Below are positions 24,952 to 35,441 of a stretch of DNA of 64,000 bases, one piece after another. Numbering within the stretch: the stretch's first letter is position 1; each line of letters starts with the position of its first letter. Made by a program: the position numbers and the translations under genes. Source of the DNA: Skermanella stibiiresistens SB22. GTDB lineage: Bacteria > Pseudomonadota > Alphaproteobacteria > Azospirillales > Azospirillaceae. The notes under the pieces are model-generated. The model made no database searches and had not been told where the DNA came from. It saw nothing but the letters and a program-made list of their open reading frames with translations. The stretch lies in assembly GCF_000576635.1 (NCBI RefSeq), contig NZ_AVFL01000004.1:124001-188000 (forward strand), given 5' to 3'.

Positions 24952-27900
24952 ATGCCCTCGAAACTCTATTACTGGGTTGATCACACCACGTCCTACGAGG
25001 GCAACAGCGGTGTGCAGCGGGTGGTCCGTTGCCTGGCGCGTGAGTTGCGCGCGGTCGGCGAGGAGGTCGTCTTCGTCAAGTGGAACGACGAATTCCAGGC
25101 GCTGGCCCGCTGCGGCGACGCCGAGTTGGAGCGTCTGGCGCGGTTCGACGGACCGGCGGCGGTGTCCCAGGAACATGCCGACACGCCGCTGCACTTGAAC
25201 GGCGTCGACCTCAAGTCGACCGATGACGGCGGGGACCAAACCAACGGCTGGCTGATCGTTCCGGAAGTGACACATTTCAGCCGCGACGGCTGCGAGGTCA
25301 CGCCGGCGCTGATCGCCTATGCGCATTACTACCGGCTCAAGATCGCCTTCGTGTTCTACGACCTGATCCCGATCCGGCTGAAGGGCTACGAGGACATCCG
25401 CGACGCGCACCGCCAATATGTCGAGCAGATCGCGCTCGGCGACCTGATCATTCCGATCTCGGTCCATTCGGGCGAGGACCTGCGCTCCTACTACGTCAAC
25501 GACCTGAGGCTGCCGGCGCACGAGATCCCCCAGATCCATCCGGTTCCGCTGGGCGAGGATTTCGTCAACCGGCCGCGCGCCGAGGCGGTCGAGGACCCGG
25601 AAGGGGGCCCGATCGCGATCATGTGCGTCGGCACGGTCGAACCACGCAAGAACCAGGTCATGCTGCTGGAGGCGTTCAACGCGATCTGCCGCCGGCACCC
25701 CGACCTGGACCTCACGCTCAACCTGATCGGCCACACCCATCCCAAGGTGTCGGCCGCCGTCGACAAGCTGGTGTCCGCCAACCCGCGGATCCGCCAGCTA
25801 TCCTACCTGCCGGATGAGCAAGTGGTGGAGCTCTACCGGCAATGCCGCTTCGCGGTCTTCCCCTCGGTCGAGGAGGGCTATGGCCTGCCGATCATCGAGG
25901 CGCTGTGGTTCGGCAAGCCCGTCCTGTGCGCGGGGTTCGGCTCGATGGGCGAGATCGCCGAGAATGGCGGCTGCCTGACGGTCGACACCCGCTCCCCGAA
26001 GGAGCTGGAGCGTGGACTGGAGAAGCTGATCCTCGACCGCGATCACCGGATGGAACTGGCGCGCGACGCCCTGGACCGTCCGTTGCGGACCTGGAACGAT
26101 TACGCGGGTGACGTGATGGGCGCCTTGGCGCGCCACACGCCCCTGCGGCGCGTCTACCTGTGGACGGACCTGACGCTGCAGCAGCCGTTCAACACCGGCG
26201 TCCAGCGGGTGGTCCGCGGACTGGCCTCGGCGTTCATCGAGCTCGGCATCGATCTGCAACTGGTCAAGTGGGACGACGACCGGCACGATTTCGCGGCGCT
26301 GAGCCAAGCCGACCTGGACCATCTCGCCAAGTGGAACGGGCCGGATGGCTTGCGCGCCCGCCCGCTCGCCCGCGATTTCGCCGGGCACTGGCTGATCCTG
26401 CCCGAGGTGACGGTGCCGCTGCGGCCGGCCGATGGCAGCCTGATGGACCATGCCCACCACCTGGGACTCAAGGTCGGTTCGATCTTCTTCGACCTGATCC
26501 CTCACAAGATGCGGGAGAACTATCCGCCCGGCGCGATGCGGCATTTCTATGATTATTGGGAAATGCTCAGCCAGTCCGACCTGATCCTCAGCATCTCCAA
26601 GGCCGCCGGGGTCGATCTCGACCAGTTCTATCGGGCGCGCCTGGGCAAGCTGAACAATGTCAGCCGCCGCATCGTGCCTTGCACGCTACCCGGCGAGTTC
26701 AGCGAGATGGGGAAGCGGGATCCCGCCGCCGCCGCGACCCGGTCATCCGCGCGGTCCGGCACCGGCGCCGGCGCCGGTCCGAGGGTGGTGGCGATCGGGA
26801 CGCGTGAGCCGCGCAAGAACTACGTCCGCCTGCTGGAGGCCTTCAAGCTGATCGCCGACGAGCGGAGAGGCGGCGGGGGCGGCGAGATCCAGCTGACCAT
26901 CGTCGGGCGGGGCGGAATCTTCCCGGACCTGGAGGCGCGGATCCAGGAATTGAACGGCCAGCTGCCCAACGTGACCATCCTGGACCACGTCGGCGACGCC
27001 GAACTGGACACGCTGCTGACCCAGGCCGATTTCACCATCTTCTCGTCCTACGAGGAAGGTTTCGGCCTGCCGATCATCGAGAGCCTGTGGAACGGCCTGC
27101 CGTGCCTGTGCCACAACGACGGCGCCATCGCGGAAACCGCCGAGGGCGGCGGCTGCCTGACGGTGGACATGCTCGATGTCGCCGCCATCGCCGACGGCAT
27201 CCGGAGCTTGGCGTTCGACGGCGGAACCATCGAGCGGCTGAAGCGTGAGATCGCGCGCCGCCGGATCAAGACGTGGGAAGACTACGCGCTGGAGTTCATG
27301 GGCGACCTCGCCGCCGTCCAGCCCCGCGCCACCCGGTCGATCGAGGCTTTGCCGGCCAACCTGCCGGAGCCGGTGGAGTCACTGGCACCGCCCCTGTTGT
27401 CGATCTGCGTCACCACCTACAACAGGGCGGAGTGGCTGCGGCACAGTCTGCGGCGCATCCTGGACATGACGCGGGCCTATCGGGACGTGGTCGAGATCGT
27501 GGTGTGCGACAACACCTCGACCGACCACACGCCCGACGTGGTGCGCGAGTTCGAGGGCGAGGAGAACTTCCGGGCCTACCGCAACCCCGTCAATGTCGGG
27601 ATGCTGGGCAATCTGGGCGTCACGGCGCGGCACGCGCGGGGGCGCTTCGTTTGGGTGTTCGGCGACGACGATCTGATGATCGACGGGATCATCGAGGATG
27701 TGCTGCACGGGATCGTCAACCATCCCGACATCCACATGGTCTACCTGAACTACGCGTACACCCATTTCGACAAGCCGGCGGACCTGCGCGACGTGGACGA
27801 GCTGATCCGGTCGGCGACGACCATCGCCGAGGGCGGTCCGAACCGATACGCCAAGCAACTGCGGGAAGTCTCCGCGCTGAACGAGAACCTGTTCACCGCG

Positions 27901-28455
27901 ATCTACGCCTGTGTCTTCCGGCGCGATCACGCGATCATGGGTTATGGCCAGAATATCAAGGGCCAGCCCTTTGGGTCGCTTCTGACCTGCGTGCCGTCGT
28001 CCGTCTACGCGCTCAACGCGCTGATGGACAAGCCTTGCTATTGGATCGGGCGTCCGGGCGTCGTGGTCAACATGAACGTCTCGTGGAAGGAGTTCGTCCT
28101 GCTCTGGCACCTGGAGCGGATGCCCGACCTGTTCGACCTCGCCGAGCGGCAGGGGGTGACCTCGCCCAACCTCGACGTCTACCGGCTGGGCCATTGCGCC
28201 AACGCCGCCAACCACGCCCGCCAGATCTATTTCTCGGCCAGTGACGAGGTACGGGCGAACTTCTCGATGGAGCGGCTGCTGGAGCGCTGCAAGCACCTGG
28301 ACGAGTTCCGGGAGCGGCAGGTGCCGATGCTCGCGGAGCTGTACCGCGAGGCTTGGAAGGCGGGCCGGATCGACCAGTCGTCCGAGCCGCCCCCGGAAGT
28401 CCTGTTCGAGAGCTTCGGGCTGATCGCACAGGTGCGTGAAACCGTCGACTCGTGA
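24952..28455 (+). CDS. Three-module glycosyltransferase (GT4-GT4-GT2)
   Basis: 1167 residues with three catalytic modules. Module 1 (about 1-395) and module 2 (about 396-800) are duplicated GT4 units: both begin with a matching segment (NSGVQRVVR and NTGVQRVVR) and end with EEGYGLPIIEALWFG (about 307) and EEGFGLPIIESLWNG (about 701). Both GT4 motifs look intact. Module 3 (from about 815) is GT2, with LLSICVTTYNRAEWL, CDNTSTDHT and FGDDDLMIDG (about 903). ATG follows the previous stop directly. In ABC-dependent O-antigens, multi-domain enzymes such as WbdA polymerise repeating units with several linkages, so this is the best candidate polymerase for the putative D-rhamnan. Linkages are unknown. 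Confidence 0.9.
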   Translation: MPSKLYYWVDHTTSYEGNSGVQRVVRCLARELRAVGEEVVFVKWNDEFQALARCGDAELERLARFDGPAAVSQEHADTPLHLNGVDLKSTDDGGDQTNGWLIVPEVTHFSRDGCEVTPALIAYAHYYRLKIAFVFYDLIPIRLKGYEDIRDAHRQYVEQIALGDLIIPISVHSGEDLRSYYVNDLRLPAHEIPQIHPVPLGEDFVNRPRAEAVEDPEGGPIAIMCVGTVEPRKNQVMLLEAFNAICRRHPDLDLTLNLIGHTHPKVSAAVDKLVSANPRIRQLSYLPDEQVVELYRQCRFAVFPSVEEGYGLPIIEALWFGKPVLCAGFGSMGEIAENGGCLTVDTRSPKELERGLEKLILDRDHRMELARDALDRPLRTWNDYAGDVMGALARHTPLRRVYLWTDLTLQQPFNTGVQRVVRGLASAFIELGIDLQLVKWDDDRHDFAALSQADLDHLAKWNGPDGLRARPLARDFAGHWLILPEVTVPLRPADGSLMDHAHHLGLKVGSIFFDLIPHKMRENYPPGAMRHFYDYWEMLSQSDLILSISKAAGVDLDQFYRARLGKLNNVSRRIVPCTLPGEFSEMGKRDPAAAATRSSARSGTGAGAGPRVVAIGTREPRKNYVRLLEAFKLIADERRGGGGGEIQLTIVGRGGIFPDLEARIQELNGQLPNVTILDHVGDAELDTLLTQADFTIFSSYEEGFGLPIIESLWNGLPCLCHNDGAIAETAEGGGCLTVDMLDVAAIADGIRSLAFDGGTIERLKREIARRRIKTWEDYALEFMGDLAAVQPRATRSIEALPANLPEPVESLAPPLLSICVTTYNRAEWLRHSLRRILDMTRAYRDVVEIVVCDNTSTDHTPDVVREFEGEENFRAYRNPVNVGMLGNLGVTARHARGRFVWVFGDDDLMIDGIIEDVLHGIVNHPDIHMVYLNYAYTHFDKPADLRDVDELIRSATTIAEGGPNRYAKQLREVSALNENLFTAIYACVFRRDHAIMGYGQNIKGQPFGSLLTCVPSSVYALNALMDKPCYWIGRPGVVVNMNVSWKEFVLLWHLERMPDLFDLAERQGVTSPNLDVYRLGHCANAANHARQIYFSASDEVRANFSMERLLERCKHLDEFRERQVPMLAELYREAWKAGRIDQSSEPPPEVLFESFGLIAQVRETVDS

Positions 28456-28475
28456 CTTGTCCCAAGACCGCGCCC

Positions 28476-28495
28476 CCGAAGCCAGCGGGCTTCGG
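28476..28495 (+). other. Short intergenic hairpin
   Basis: CCGAAGCC (28476-28483) and GGCTTCGG (28488-28495) form a perfect 8-bp stem with a 4-base loop in the 86-bp gap before the C-methyltransferase gene. There is no T-tract, so it may be an mRNA-stability or attenuation element rather than an intrinsic terminator. Confidence 0.5.
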
Positions 28496-28541
28496 CCGGC
28501 GCCAAACGAATTCTGACCCTTACGGAACAAGGTGAACTGCT

Positions 28542-29783
28542 GTGGAAGAAACGGGCTATAGCCATGTCGAGAAATGCCGGATCAGCGGCAGCCGGAACCT
28601 CGTCTCGGTCCTGAACCTGGGCTTCCAGGAACTGACCGGCGTCTTCCCCAAGACCAAGGGGGAGAAGGTCACCTCCGGACCGCTGGAACTGGTCTGGTGC
28701 CCGGACAGCGGCCTGCTCCAGCTCGCCCATTCCTATGACGCCGGCGAGATGTACGGAGAGAACTACGGGTACCGGTCCGGCTTGAACCAGTCGATGGTTC
28801 GCCACCTGACCCGCAAGATCCAGCATCTGGAGAAGCTCGCCGGCTTGAAGCCGGGCGACACGGTGCTGGACATCGGCAGCAACGACGCGACCTCGCTGAA
28901 GTCCTACACGGTGCCCGGCCTGAAGCGGATCGGCATCGATCCGACCGGCGCCAAGTTCCGCCAGTACTATCCCGAGGACGTGGCCTTGGTGACCGACTTC
29001 TTCTCGGCCGCCAACTTCCGGAAGGCCTCGAAGGAGCAGGCGAACGTCGTCACATCGATCGCGATGTTCTACGACCTGGAGAACCCGATCGGCTTCGCCC
29101 GCGAGGTCGCCGAGGTGCTGAGCGACGACGGCGTCTGGCATTTCGAGCAGAGCTACATGCCCTCGATGCTCCGCATGTGCTCTTATGACACGATCTGCCA
29201 CGAGCATTTGGAGTACTACTCCCTCGGGGTCGTGAAGTACATTCTCGACGCCGCCGACATGAAGATCGTCGACGTTCAGATGAACGCGGTCAATGGCGGC
29301 AGCTTCGCGGTCACCGCCGCCAAGCGGAGCAACCCGATCACCGCCAACGACGCGGTCGTCAATTGGCTGCTTGAACAGGAAGAGAGAATGGGGTTAAACA
29401 CGCCCCGCCCATATCGGGATTTCGAGGAGCGTGTCTTCCGTCATCGTAATGATCTGACCCGTCTGTTACAAGCTTTGGTTGCCGATGGTAAGAAGGTGCT
29501 GGGTTATGGCGCTTCGACCAAGGGAAATGTGCTGCTGCAGTTCTGCGGCATCACCGAGAAGGAAATGCCGGCCATCGCGGAGGTGAACCCCGACAAGTTC
29601 GGATCGTTCACGCCGGGGACCGGTATCCCGATCATTTCCGAGGCCGACGCACGGGCGATGAAGCCGGATTACTTCCTCGTCCTGCCTTGGCACTTCAAGG
29701 ACGGGATTTTGGCGCGCGAGCAGGAATTCACCGCACGGGGTGGAAAGATGATCTTCCCCTTCCCGGAAATAGAGATTGTCTGA
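28542..29783 (+). CDS. Sugar C-methyltransferase (TylCIII/NovU-like family)
   Basis: 413 residues with the three-part layout of NDP-sugar C-methyltransferases: an N-terminal metal-site-like region (KCRISGSRN and VWCPDSGLLQL), a SAM domain with VLDIGSNDATSL, the family motif EQSYMPSML and HEHLEYYSL, and a C-terminal domain with LGYGASTKGN. The start is GTG at 28542 with AAGGTG about 8 bases upstream. Next to gmd and rmd, it may add a branch methyl to the 4-keto intermediate or to GDP-D-rhamnose (inference). The DNA from about 29380 to 29530 uses codons rare elsewhere here (TTA twice, AGA, GTT, CGT), a small composition shift within the gene. Confidence 0.85.
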   Translation: MEETGYSHVEKCRISGSRNLVSVLNLGFQELTGVFPKTKGEKVTSGPLELVWCPDSGLLQLAHSYDAGEMYGENYGYRSGLNQSMVRHLTRKIQHLEKLAGLKPGDTVLDIGSNDATSLKSYTVPGLKRIGIDPTGAKFRQYYPEDVALVTDFFSAANFRKASKEQANVVTSIAMFYDLENPIGFAREVAEVLSDDGVWHFEQSYMPSMLRMCSYDTICHEHLEYYSLGVVKYILDAADMKIVDVQMNAVNGGSFAVTAAKRSNPITANDAVVNWLLEQEERMGLNTPRPYRDFEERVFRHRNDLTRLLQALVADGKKVLGYGASTKGNVLLQFCGITEKEMPAIAEVNPDKFGSFTPGTGIPIISEADARAMKPDYFLVLPWHFKDGILAREQEFTARGGKMIFPFPEIEIV

Positions 29784-29823
29784 GCGCATACTGGTTTTTG
29801 GCGCATTTCGAGCGAGGTACTGA

Positions 29824-30807
<984 letters not shown>

Positions 30808-30810
30808 GAC

Positions 30811-31815
30811 GTGGCCGTGGCCCTCAGCGACATGCCTTCGCGGGTGCTCGTGACGGGAGGCGGCGGTTTCGTCGGTCGTCACCTGATCGCGGCGCTGGAT
30901 CAGGCGCTCCCTCCGGGGAGCGAGATCCTCGCCGGTTCATCCTCGGCCGACGGGACCAAGCCGGATGGCTGGGGTGCCGGACGGGTGCCGGTGCGTGTCG
31001 TCGAGTTGGACATCACCGACGCCCGGCAGGTCGGTGGCGTGATCCGGGCGGAGCAACCGACCCATCTGGTCCATCTCGCCGCCATCGCCGCCGTGACGGC
31101 GTCTAACCGGGACCCCCGCCATACCTGGAACGTCAATCTGAGCGGCACGCTCAACGTCGCCCTGGCGGTGGCGGACGAGTGTCCCGGATGCAGGATCGCG
31201 TTCAGCAGCAGCGCCGAGGTCTATGGCGCCAGCTTCAAGGCGGGCGTGCCGCTCGACGAGACGGCGGCCCTCCAGCCGGTCAATCCCTATGCCAGCAGCA
31301 AGGCGGCGGCGGACCTGATGCTGGGGCAGATGGCGCTGCAAGGTTTGAAGGTCGCGAGGCTGCGGCCCTTCAACCACACGGGGCCAGGACAGACCGAGCA
31401 TTTCGCCATTCCGTCCTTCGCCGCCCAGATCGCCCGCATCGAGCGCGGCCTCCAGGAACCGGTGATCCGGGTCGGCCATCTCGATAGCATGCGCGATTTC
31501 CTGGATGTCCAGGATGTGGTCGCGGCTTATGTCGCCACGGTCCTGCGCGCGGACGATCTGCCGGTCGGCTGCGTGATGAATCTCTCCTCCGGCACGGCGC
31601 GTCGGATCGGCGACATGCTCGACGCGCTGCTCGCCCTGTCGGACACGCGGATCGAGGTGGTGCCCGATCCGGCGCGGTTCCGGCCCAGCGACACCCCCCT
31701 GGTGGTGGGTGACAGCGGCAAGGCGCGCACCCTGCTGGAGTGGCGCCCGGAGCGGGATATCGACTACACCCTGGCCTCCGTGCTGGGATACTGGCGCGCG
31801 CTTGTCTCCGGCTGA
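30811..31815 (+). CDS. rmd: GDP-4-keto-6-deoxy-D-mannose reductase, makes GDP-D-rhamnose
   Basis: Extended SDR enzyme of 334 residues that probably reduces the Gmd product to GDP-D-rhamnose. It shows the nucleotide motif TGGGGFVGRH (from about residue 15), SSSAEVYGA, the catalytic YASSK and the family segment RPFNHTGPGQ. The start is GTG at 30811, three bases after the gmd stop, so the two are coupled. Rmd-type reductases and related NDP-sugar reductases are similar; the direct pairing with gmd supports this call. Together they supply the activated sugar for the glycosyltransferases of the cluster. Confidence 0.85.
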   Translation: MAVALSDMPSRVLVTGGGGFVGRHLIAALDQALPPGSEILAGSSSADGTKPDGWGAGRVPVRVVELDITDARQVGGVIRAEQPTHLVHLAAIAAVTASNRDPRHTWNVNLSGTLNVALAVADECPGCRIAFSSSAEVYGASFKAGVPLDETAALQPVNPYASSKAAADLMLGQMALQGLKVARLRPFNHTGPGQTEHFAIPSFAAQIARIERGLQEPVIRVGHLDSMRDFLDVQDVVAAYVATVLRADDLPVGCVMNLSSGTARRIGDMLDALLALSDTRIEVVPDPARFRPSDTPLVVGDSGKARTLLEWRPERDIDYTLASVLGYWRALVSG

Positions 31816-31830
31816 ATTTGGCACCGGCTG

Positions 31831-33114
31831 GTGGTGGCGCCGGTTGATGGTGGTGATGGTCTGGTGACGGGTTCCTTCGACCTCCTGCTGACCGCCGAGT
31901 CGCTGTTCCCGCCCCGCACCGGCATCGGCAACTACACCTTCAACCTTCACCGGGAACTCCTGCTCCGGCCCGAGATCGGGCGGCTGGTGCTGCTCGCGGG
32001 ATTGCGGCGGCTGGAGAGCGTGCCCGACCACGCCGCCACTCCCGCCGCCACTCCCATCGCGGATCGCCCGATCTCACCCCTGCGCCGGCTGGCCCACGAG
32101 TCGGGATTGGCCATGGCGGCGTGGAGCGCCGTCTACCGGGCCCGTCTGCGGCTGGCGCTGAAGGCTCCCGGTTCCTTCCCGGGCGATCCCCTGGGATGGG
32201 TCCGGACGCGGCGCGACGCGCTCTACCACGAACCCAACATGATCCCCCGACCCTATGGGGGGATCTGCGTCAGCACGTTCCAGGATCTGGCGTGGCATCG
32301 GTTTCCCGACGCGCTGCCGGTCGAGCGGCTCCGCTGGATCGAGCGGCATCTTCCGCGCGCCCTGGCCCAGTCGACCCGAATCATCACCACGACCGATTTC
32401 GTCCGCCGGGAGGTCATGTCGGTGCTGGGCGTGCCCGGTGACCGGGTCGACGTGGTGCCGCTGGGCGTCGGCCCCGAATATCATCCGCGTTCCCCGGCGG
32501 AGCTGGAGCCGGTGCTGTCCCGGCACGGGTTGGAACACGGCCGCTACCTGCTGACGGTCGGCACCATCGAGCCGCGCAAGAACCTGCGGCGGCTGCTGGC
32601 GGCCTATGGCGCCTTGCCCGCCAGTGTCCAACGCTTGGCGCCGCTGGTGGTGGTGGGCGCCTCCGGCTGGCGGAACGCGGCGGAACTCGCCGACATGGAC
32701 GCTCTCGTGGCGCGCGGCGCCGTCCGCTACCTTGGCTATGTCGGGGCCGGCGATCTGCCCTTCGTCTTCGCCGGCGCGCGGGGATTCGCCGCCGTCAGCC
32801 TCTACGAGGGATACGGCCTGCCGCCGTTGGAGGCGATGGCGAGCGGAGTTCCCGTGTTGTGCTCGGCGGGAACCGCGATGGAGGAGGTCACCACCGGCTG
32901 TGCCCGGCTGGCCGATCCGCTCGACGAGGCGGAGATCGGAATCCGATTGCGCGAGCTGGTCGAGGACGAGGATGGCAATCGCTTCCTGGTCGGGCGGGGC
33001 CTGCGGCGGTCGGCCGCCCTGACTTGGGCGGCCTGCGCCGAAGGCACGATCGCTTCCTATAGAATGGCCCTTGGAGCGGGCGCTGTAGCGGGCGCTACCG
33101 GCATCAGTGACTGA
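31831..33114 (+). CDS. Glycosyltransferase, GT4 family (WbpY/WbpZ-like)
   Basis: GT-B enzyme of 427 residues. The acceptor side begins ESLFPPRTGIGNYTFNL, like WbpY/WbpZ and other mannosyl- or rhamnosyltransferases. The donor domain has VGTIEPRKNLRRLL and SLYEGYGLPPLEAMASG, the E-x7-E motif. It follows rmd by 15 bp and so is likely part of the same transcript, making it a candidate D-rhamnosyltransferase. GTG at 31831 is given; an in-frame GTG at 31864, just before TGSFDLLL, is equally plausible. Its 3' end overlaps the convergent gene on the other strand by 11 bp. Confidence 0.87.
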   Translation: MVAPVDGGDGLVTGSFDLLLTAESLFPPRTGIGNYTFNLHRELLLRPEIGRLVLLAGLRRLESVPDHAATPAATPIADRPISPLRRLAHESGLAMAAWSAVYRARLRLALKAPGSFPGDPLGWVRTRRDALYHEPNMIPRPYGGICVSTFQDLAWHRFPDALPVERLRWIERHLPRALAQSTRIITTTDFVRREVMSVLGVPGDRVDVVPLGVGPEYHPRSPAELEPVLSRHGLEHGRYLLTVGTIEPRKNLRRLLAAYGALPASVQRLAPLVVVGASGWRNAAELADMDALVARGAVRYLGYVGAGDLPFVFAGARGFAAVSLYEGYGLPPLEAMASGVPVLCSAGTAMEEVTTGCARLADPLDEAEIGIRLRELVEDEDGNRFLVGRGLRRSAALTWAACAEGTIASYRMALGAGAVAGATGISD

Positions 33115-34507
33115 CGGCGCCGGCCGTCGCCAGTTGGCGGATGACGCCGGTCAGCTGGTCGCGGGCCTTGACCGCCATCGCCTTGTTGGCGCTGTCGCTC
33201 TCGTGGATGAAGGTCGTGAAGATCCGCGCCTTGTTGATGTAATAGACGTGACGGAACTCGGTGGTCCGCTCGGGCAGCGCGCAGCTGGCTTCCCCAATAC
33301 GCAAGGTGATCTCCCGCAGCGACTCGATCGGGCCCATGGAAGAGGTGAACTGGCCGCCACAGCTGTTCTTCAGGATTTCGACATAGGCGTCCGTCAACTC
33401 GGCCAAGCCGCGGCTATCGATGATGCTGACCTCGCGGATGCCGCCGAACACCGCCCCATATTTCCAGGCGTAATTGGCCGGCCTTTGGTCGGGCGGCACC
33501 CGGTCCAGCGAAACCGGCACGATGCCGGCCATTCCGGCCGCCGACAGCAGGTTGACCAGCGGGTCCGGCAAGGCGGGACCCGGAGGAGCGCCCAAGACGG
33601 TTTGCGGGGCCACCGCCGGACTGGCCGTCGGAACCTCTCGGGGTGGCAGCGCCGCGACACTCACGGCGGGAGGCGCTTGAGCCGGGCTTTCGGCGGCGGT
33701 TGCCGACACGGCCGGGCTTGGATCCGGTGGGCTTGATGTGGCCGGGCTTTCGGCGGCGGAGCTTTCGACGGCGGGGCTTTTGGAGGTTGGCGCTGGCGCG
33801 GCTCCCAGATCCTGGGCGGGCACCTCAGGCACCGTTTGTGTAACCGGCTCCGGCATCGTTTCCGGCATCGCGGCCGGAGCCGCCATGGTGTTGGGCAGGG
33901 GCGGGGCGGACGCCACCGTTACGGGATTGGCGACCGACTTGCCCACCGTCGCGACGCAGTCGTTCAGGTCGCCCAAGGCGCCGGCGCTGCCGCGGAGGCT
34001 GAGTGTCAGCTTGGTCGCCGAATTGCTGATCGCCAAGGTGTTGCCACGTCGCACGGCATCCAGGAACTCGGGGTCCTTGCCGAGGCTGATCGCCATGGCC
34101 GTTGGCCGGGTGGCGAGCGCCGATCCCTGGCGCGAGAACCGCTGATCGATCGTCAGCTTGGTCGGCAGCAGCGACTTGGGGTTCAACTTCGAGTCGGGCA
34201 GTCCGACGATGACGACGATCTCGTCGGCGCGGTTCCTGGCGATCAGGAGGGCGTGGTCGTTGGCGAACCGGGCGCCGACCGCGCAGTAATCGAATTCGCC
34301 GGTCTCCTTGGTGACGGCGGTGGCGGCCCACTCCTCGGTGGGTGCCGAAGCCGCCGGGGCTTGCGTCGGCTTGGCCGCACGCGCCTTCTCGGCGGCGTGG
34401 GCCGGAGTCGTCGCCACGGCCACTCCCAATGTGACCCCCAGCGCCACTCCCGCGCGAAGGCCCATGGCGAGCTTGGAACCGGGGGGCCGGATCATCGAAT
34501 GCCTCAT
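33104..34507 (-). CDS. Secreted protein of unknown function with a Pro/Ala-rich linker
   Basis: I do not recognise a specific family. From ATG at 34507 (GGAAAG 7 bases upstream, better than ATG at 34528) there is a signal peptide ending near AHAAE. An N-terminal globular part follows (about residues 40-200) with paired cysteines (EFDYCAVG and LNDCVATV), then a Pro/Ala/Ser-rich linker (about 210-320), then a C-terminal domain with two cysteines (KNSCGGQF, GEASCALPE). It is a likely periplasmic or outer-membrane-associated protein. It is convergent with the GT4 gene and upstream of no obvious partner on its own strand. The two-lobed layout with a linker is all that can be said. Confidence 0.75.
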   Translation of the reverse strand: MRHSMIRPPGSKLAMGLRAGVALGVTLGVAVATTPAHAAEKARAAKPTQAPAASAPTEEWAATAVTKETGEFDYCAVGARFANDHALLIARNRADEIVVIVGLPDSKLNPKSLLPTKLTIDQRFSRQGSALATRPTAMAISLGKDPEFLDAVRRGNTLAISNSATKLTLSLRGSAGALGDLNDCVATVGKSVANPVTVASAPPLPNTMAAPAAMPETMPEPVTQTVPEVPAQDLGAAPAPTSKSPAVESSAAESPATSSPPDPSPAVSATAAESPAQAPPAVSVAALPPREVPTASPAVAPQTVLGAPPGPALPDPLVNLLSAAGMAGIVPVSLDRVPPDQRPANYAWKYGAVFGGIREVSIIDSRGLAELTDAYVEILKNSCGGQFTSSMGPIESLREITLRIGEASCALPERTTEFRHVYYINKARIFTTFIHESDSANKAMAVKARDQLTGVIRQLATAGAVSH

Positions 34508-34544
34508 GACGGTCTTTCCAGCTGTCATTACGTGTCACATGTCG

Positions 34545-35441
34545 TCAAAGCGGCGCCTGCCGCGGCGTGGCGACGCAGGTCGGGATCCGTTCGAGGGCCG
34601 CGGGCCAAGCCTCCAGCCAGCCCTTGTCGTGGCTGACACCGGCGAGCGTCTCGATCCGGAGGCAGGCGGTTGGCGCCGCACGCCGGGCGAAGCCGTCGGC
34701 GACCAGCCGGGGAACGATCCGATCGTCGCCGCCGATCAGGTGAAGCTGTGGCACCGAGCCCAGGCGCGCCGCCCAATCCGCCGGGTCGAGCGATCCGGTC
34801 AAGGGCGACAGGCGATGATGGGCGGTCCACGCCGTTATGGAGACGTTGCCCGCCACGCTGACCACGCCGGCGACGTCGGTTCGTCGCGCCGCCAGCAGGA
34901 CGGCGGCGCCGCCGCCGCCGGAATATCCGATCAGCACCAGCCGGCGCGTGGGAGCCGAGGCCGGCGCCAGACGATCGATCGCCATGTCCAGCGCGGCGAT
35001 CACCGGCTCCGACAGCCTGCGCGACGTCCAAAAGGTCCGCTCGCACGAGTCTCGCGTTCCGGCCGGGCGGAACTGGCACGGTCGGGCCAGGTAGAGGACG
35101 TTGGGGCCGTCGTCACGCGCGGCCAGGCGCAGCGCCAGGGGGTTGAGCGGCGTTGGGTCGTCCGAGGGATCGTTGGGTGACGACCACGCGTAGCCGTCGC
35201 CCTCGATATAGACGCGCACCGGCTGGTCGGGCGCCTCGATCCGTGACCACGCCGCGAGGACGAAACCGCCGGCGCGCACGGACGTCCTGCCCAGGCGCCC
35301 CGCCGCCGCGATTCCCTCGGCCACCGATGCGCGCTCGGCCGGATTGGCCGTGCAGCCCTCCAGGACGGCCGCCGCCGCGAGCCACCCGGCGAGCATCGCC
35401 GCGCGACCCGCGCCGCGGCGGGAAACCAGCCAGTCAATCAT
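34545..35441 (-). CDS. Lipoprotein alpha/beta-hydrolase
   Basis: 298 residues with a signal peptide and lipobox LEGC (Cys30), so probably anchored to a membrane on the periplasmic side. The hydrolase core shows GYSGGG with nucleophile Ser174, an acid in GGDDRIVP and a His in GVSHDKGW, giving a complete catalytic triad. The remaining cysteines (ARPCQF, RDSCERT) may form a disulfide. Its 5' end overlaps the 3' end of the upstream ligase-like gene by 8 bp, indicating coupling, so it may act on the same surface polymer, for example as an esterase (inference). Substrate is unknown. Confidence 0.82.
   Translation of the reverse strand: MIDWLVSRRGAGRAAMLAGWLAAAAVLEGCTANPAERASVAEGIAAAGRLGRTSVRAGGFVLAAWSRIEAPDQPVRVYIEGDGYAWSSPNDPSDDPTPLNPLALRLAARDDGPNVLYLARPCQFRPAGTRDSCERTFWTSRRLSEPVIAALDMAIDRLAPASAPTRRLVLIGYSGGGGAAVLLAARRTDVAGVVSVAGNVSITAWTAHHRLSPLTGSLDPADWAARLGSVPQLHLIGGDDRIVPRLVADGFARRAAPTACLRIETLAGVSHDKGWLEAWPAALERIPTCVATPRQAPL

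Noticed and set aside
22849-25740. 963-codon antisense reading frame opposite wzt, methyltransferase and the three-module transferase
   Set aside because: Codon-position pattern, lack of any recognisable domain and complete overlap with well-supported genes show it is a shadow frame in GC-rich DNA.
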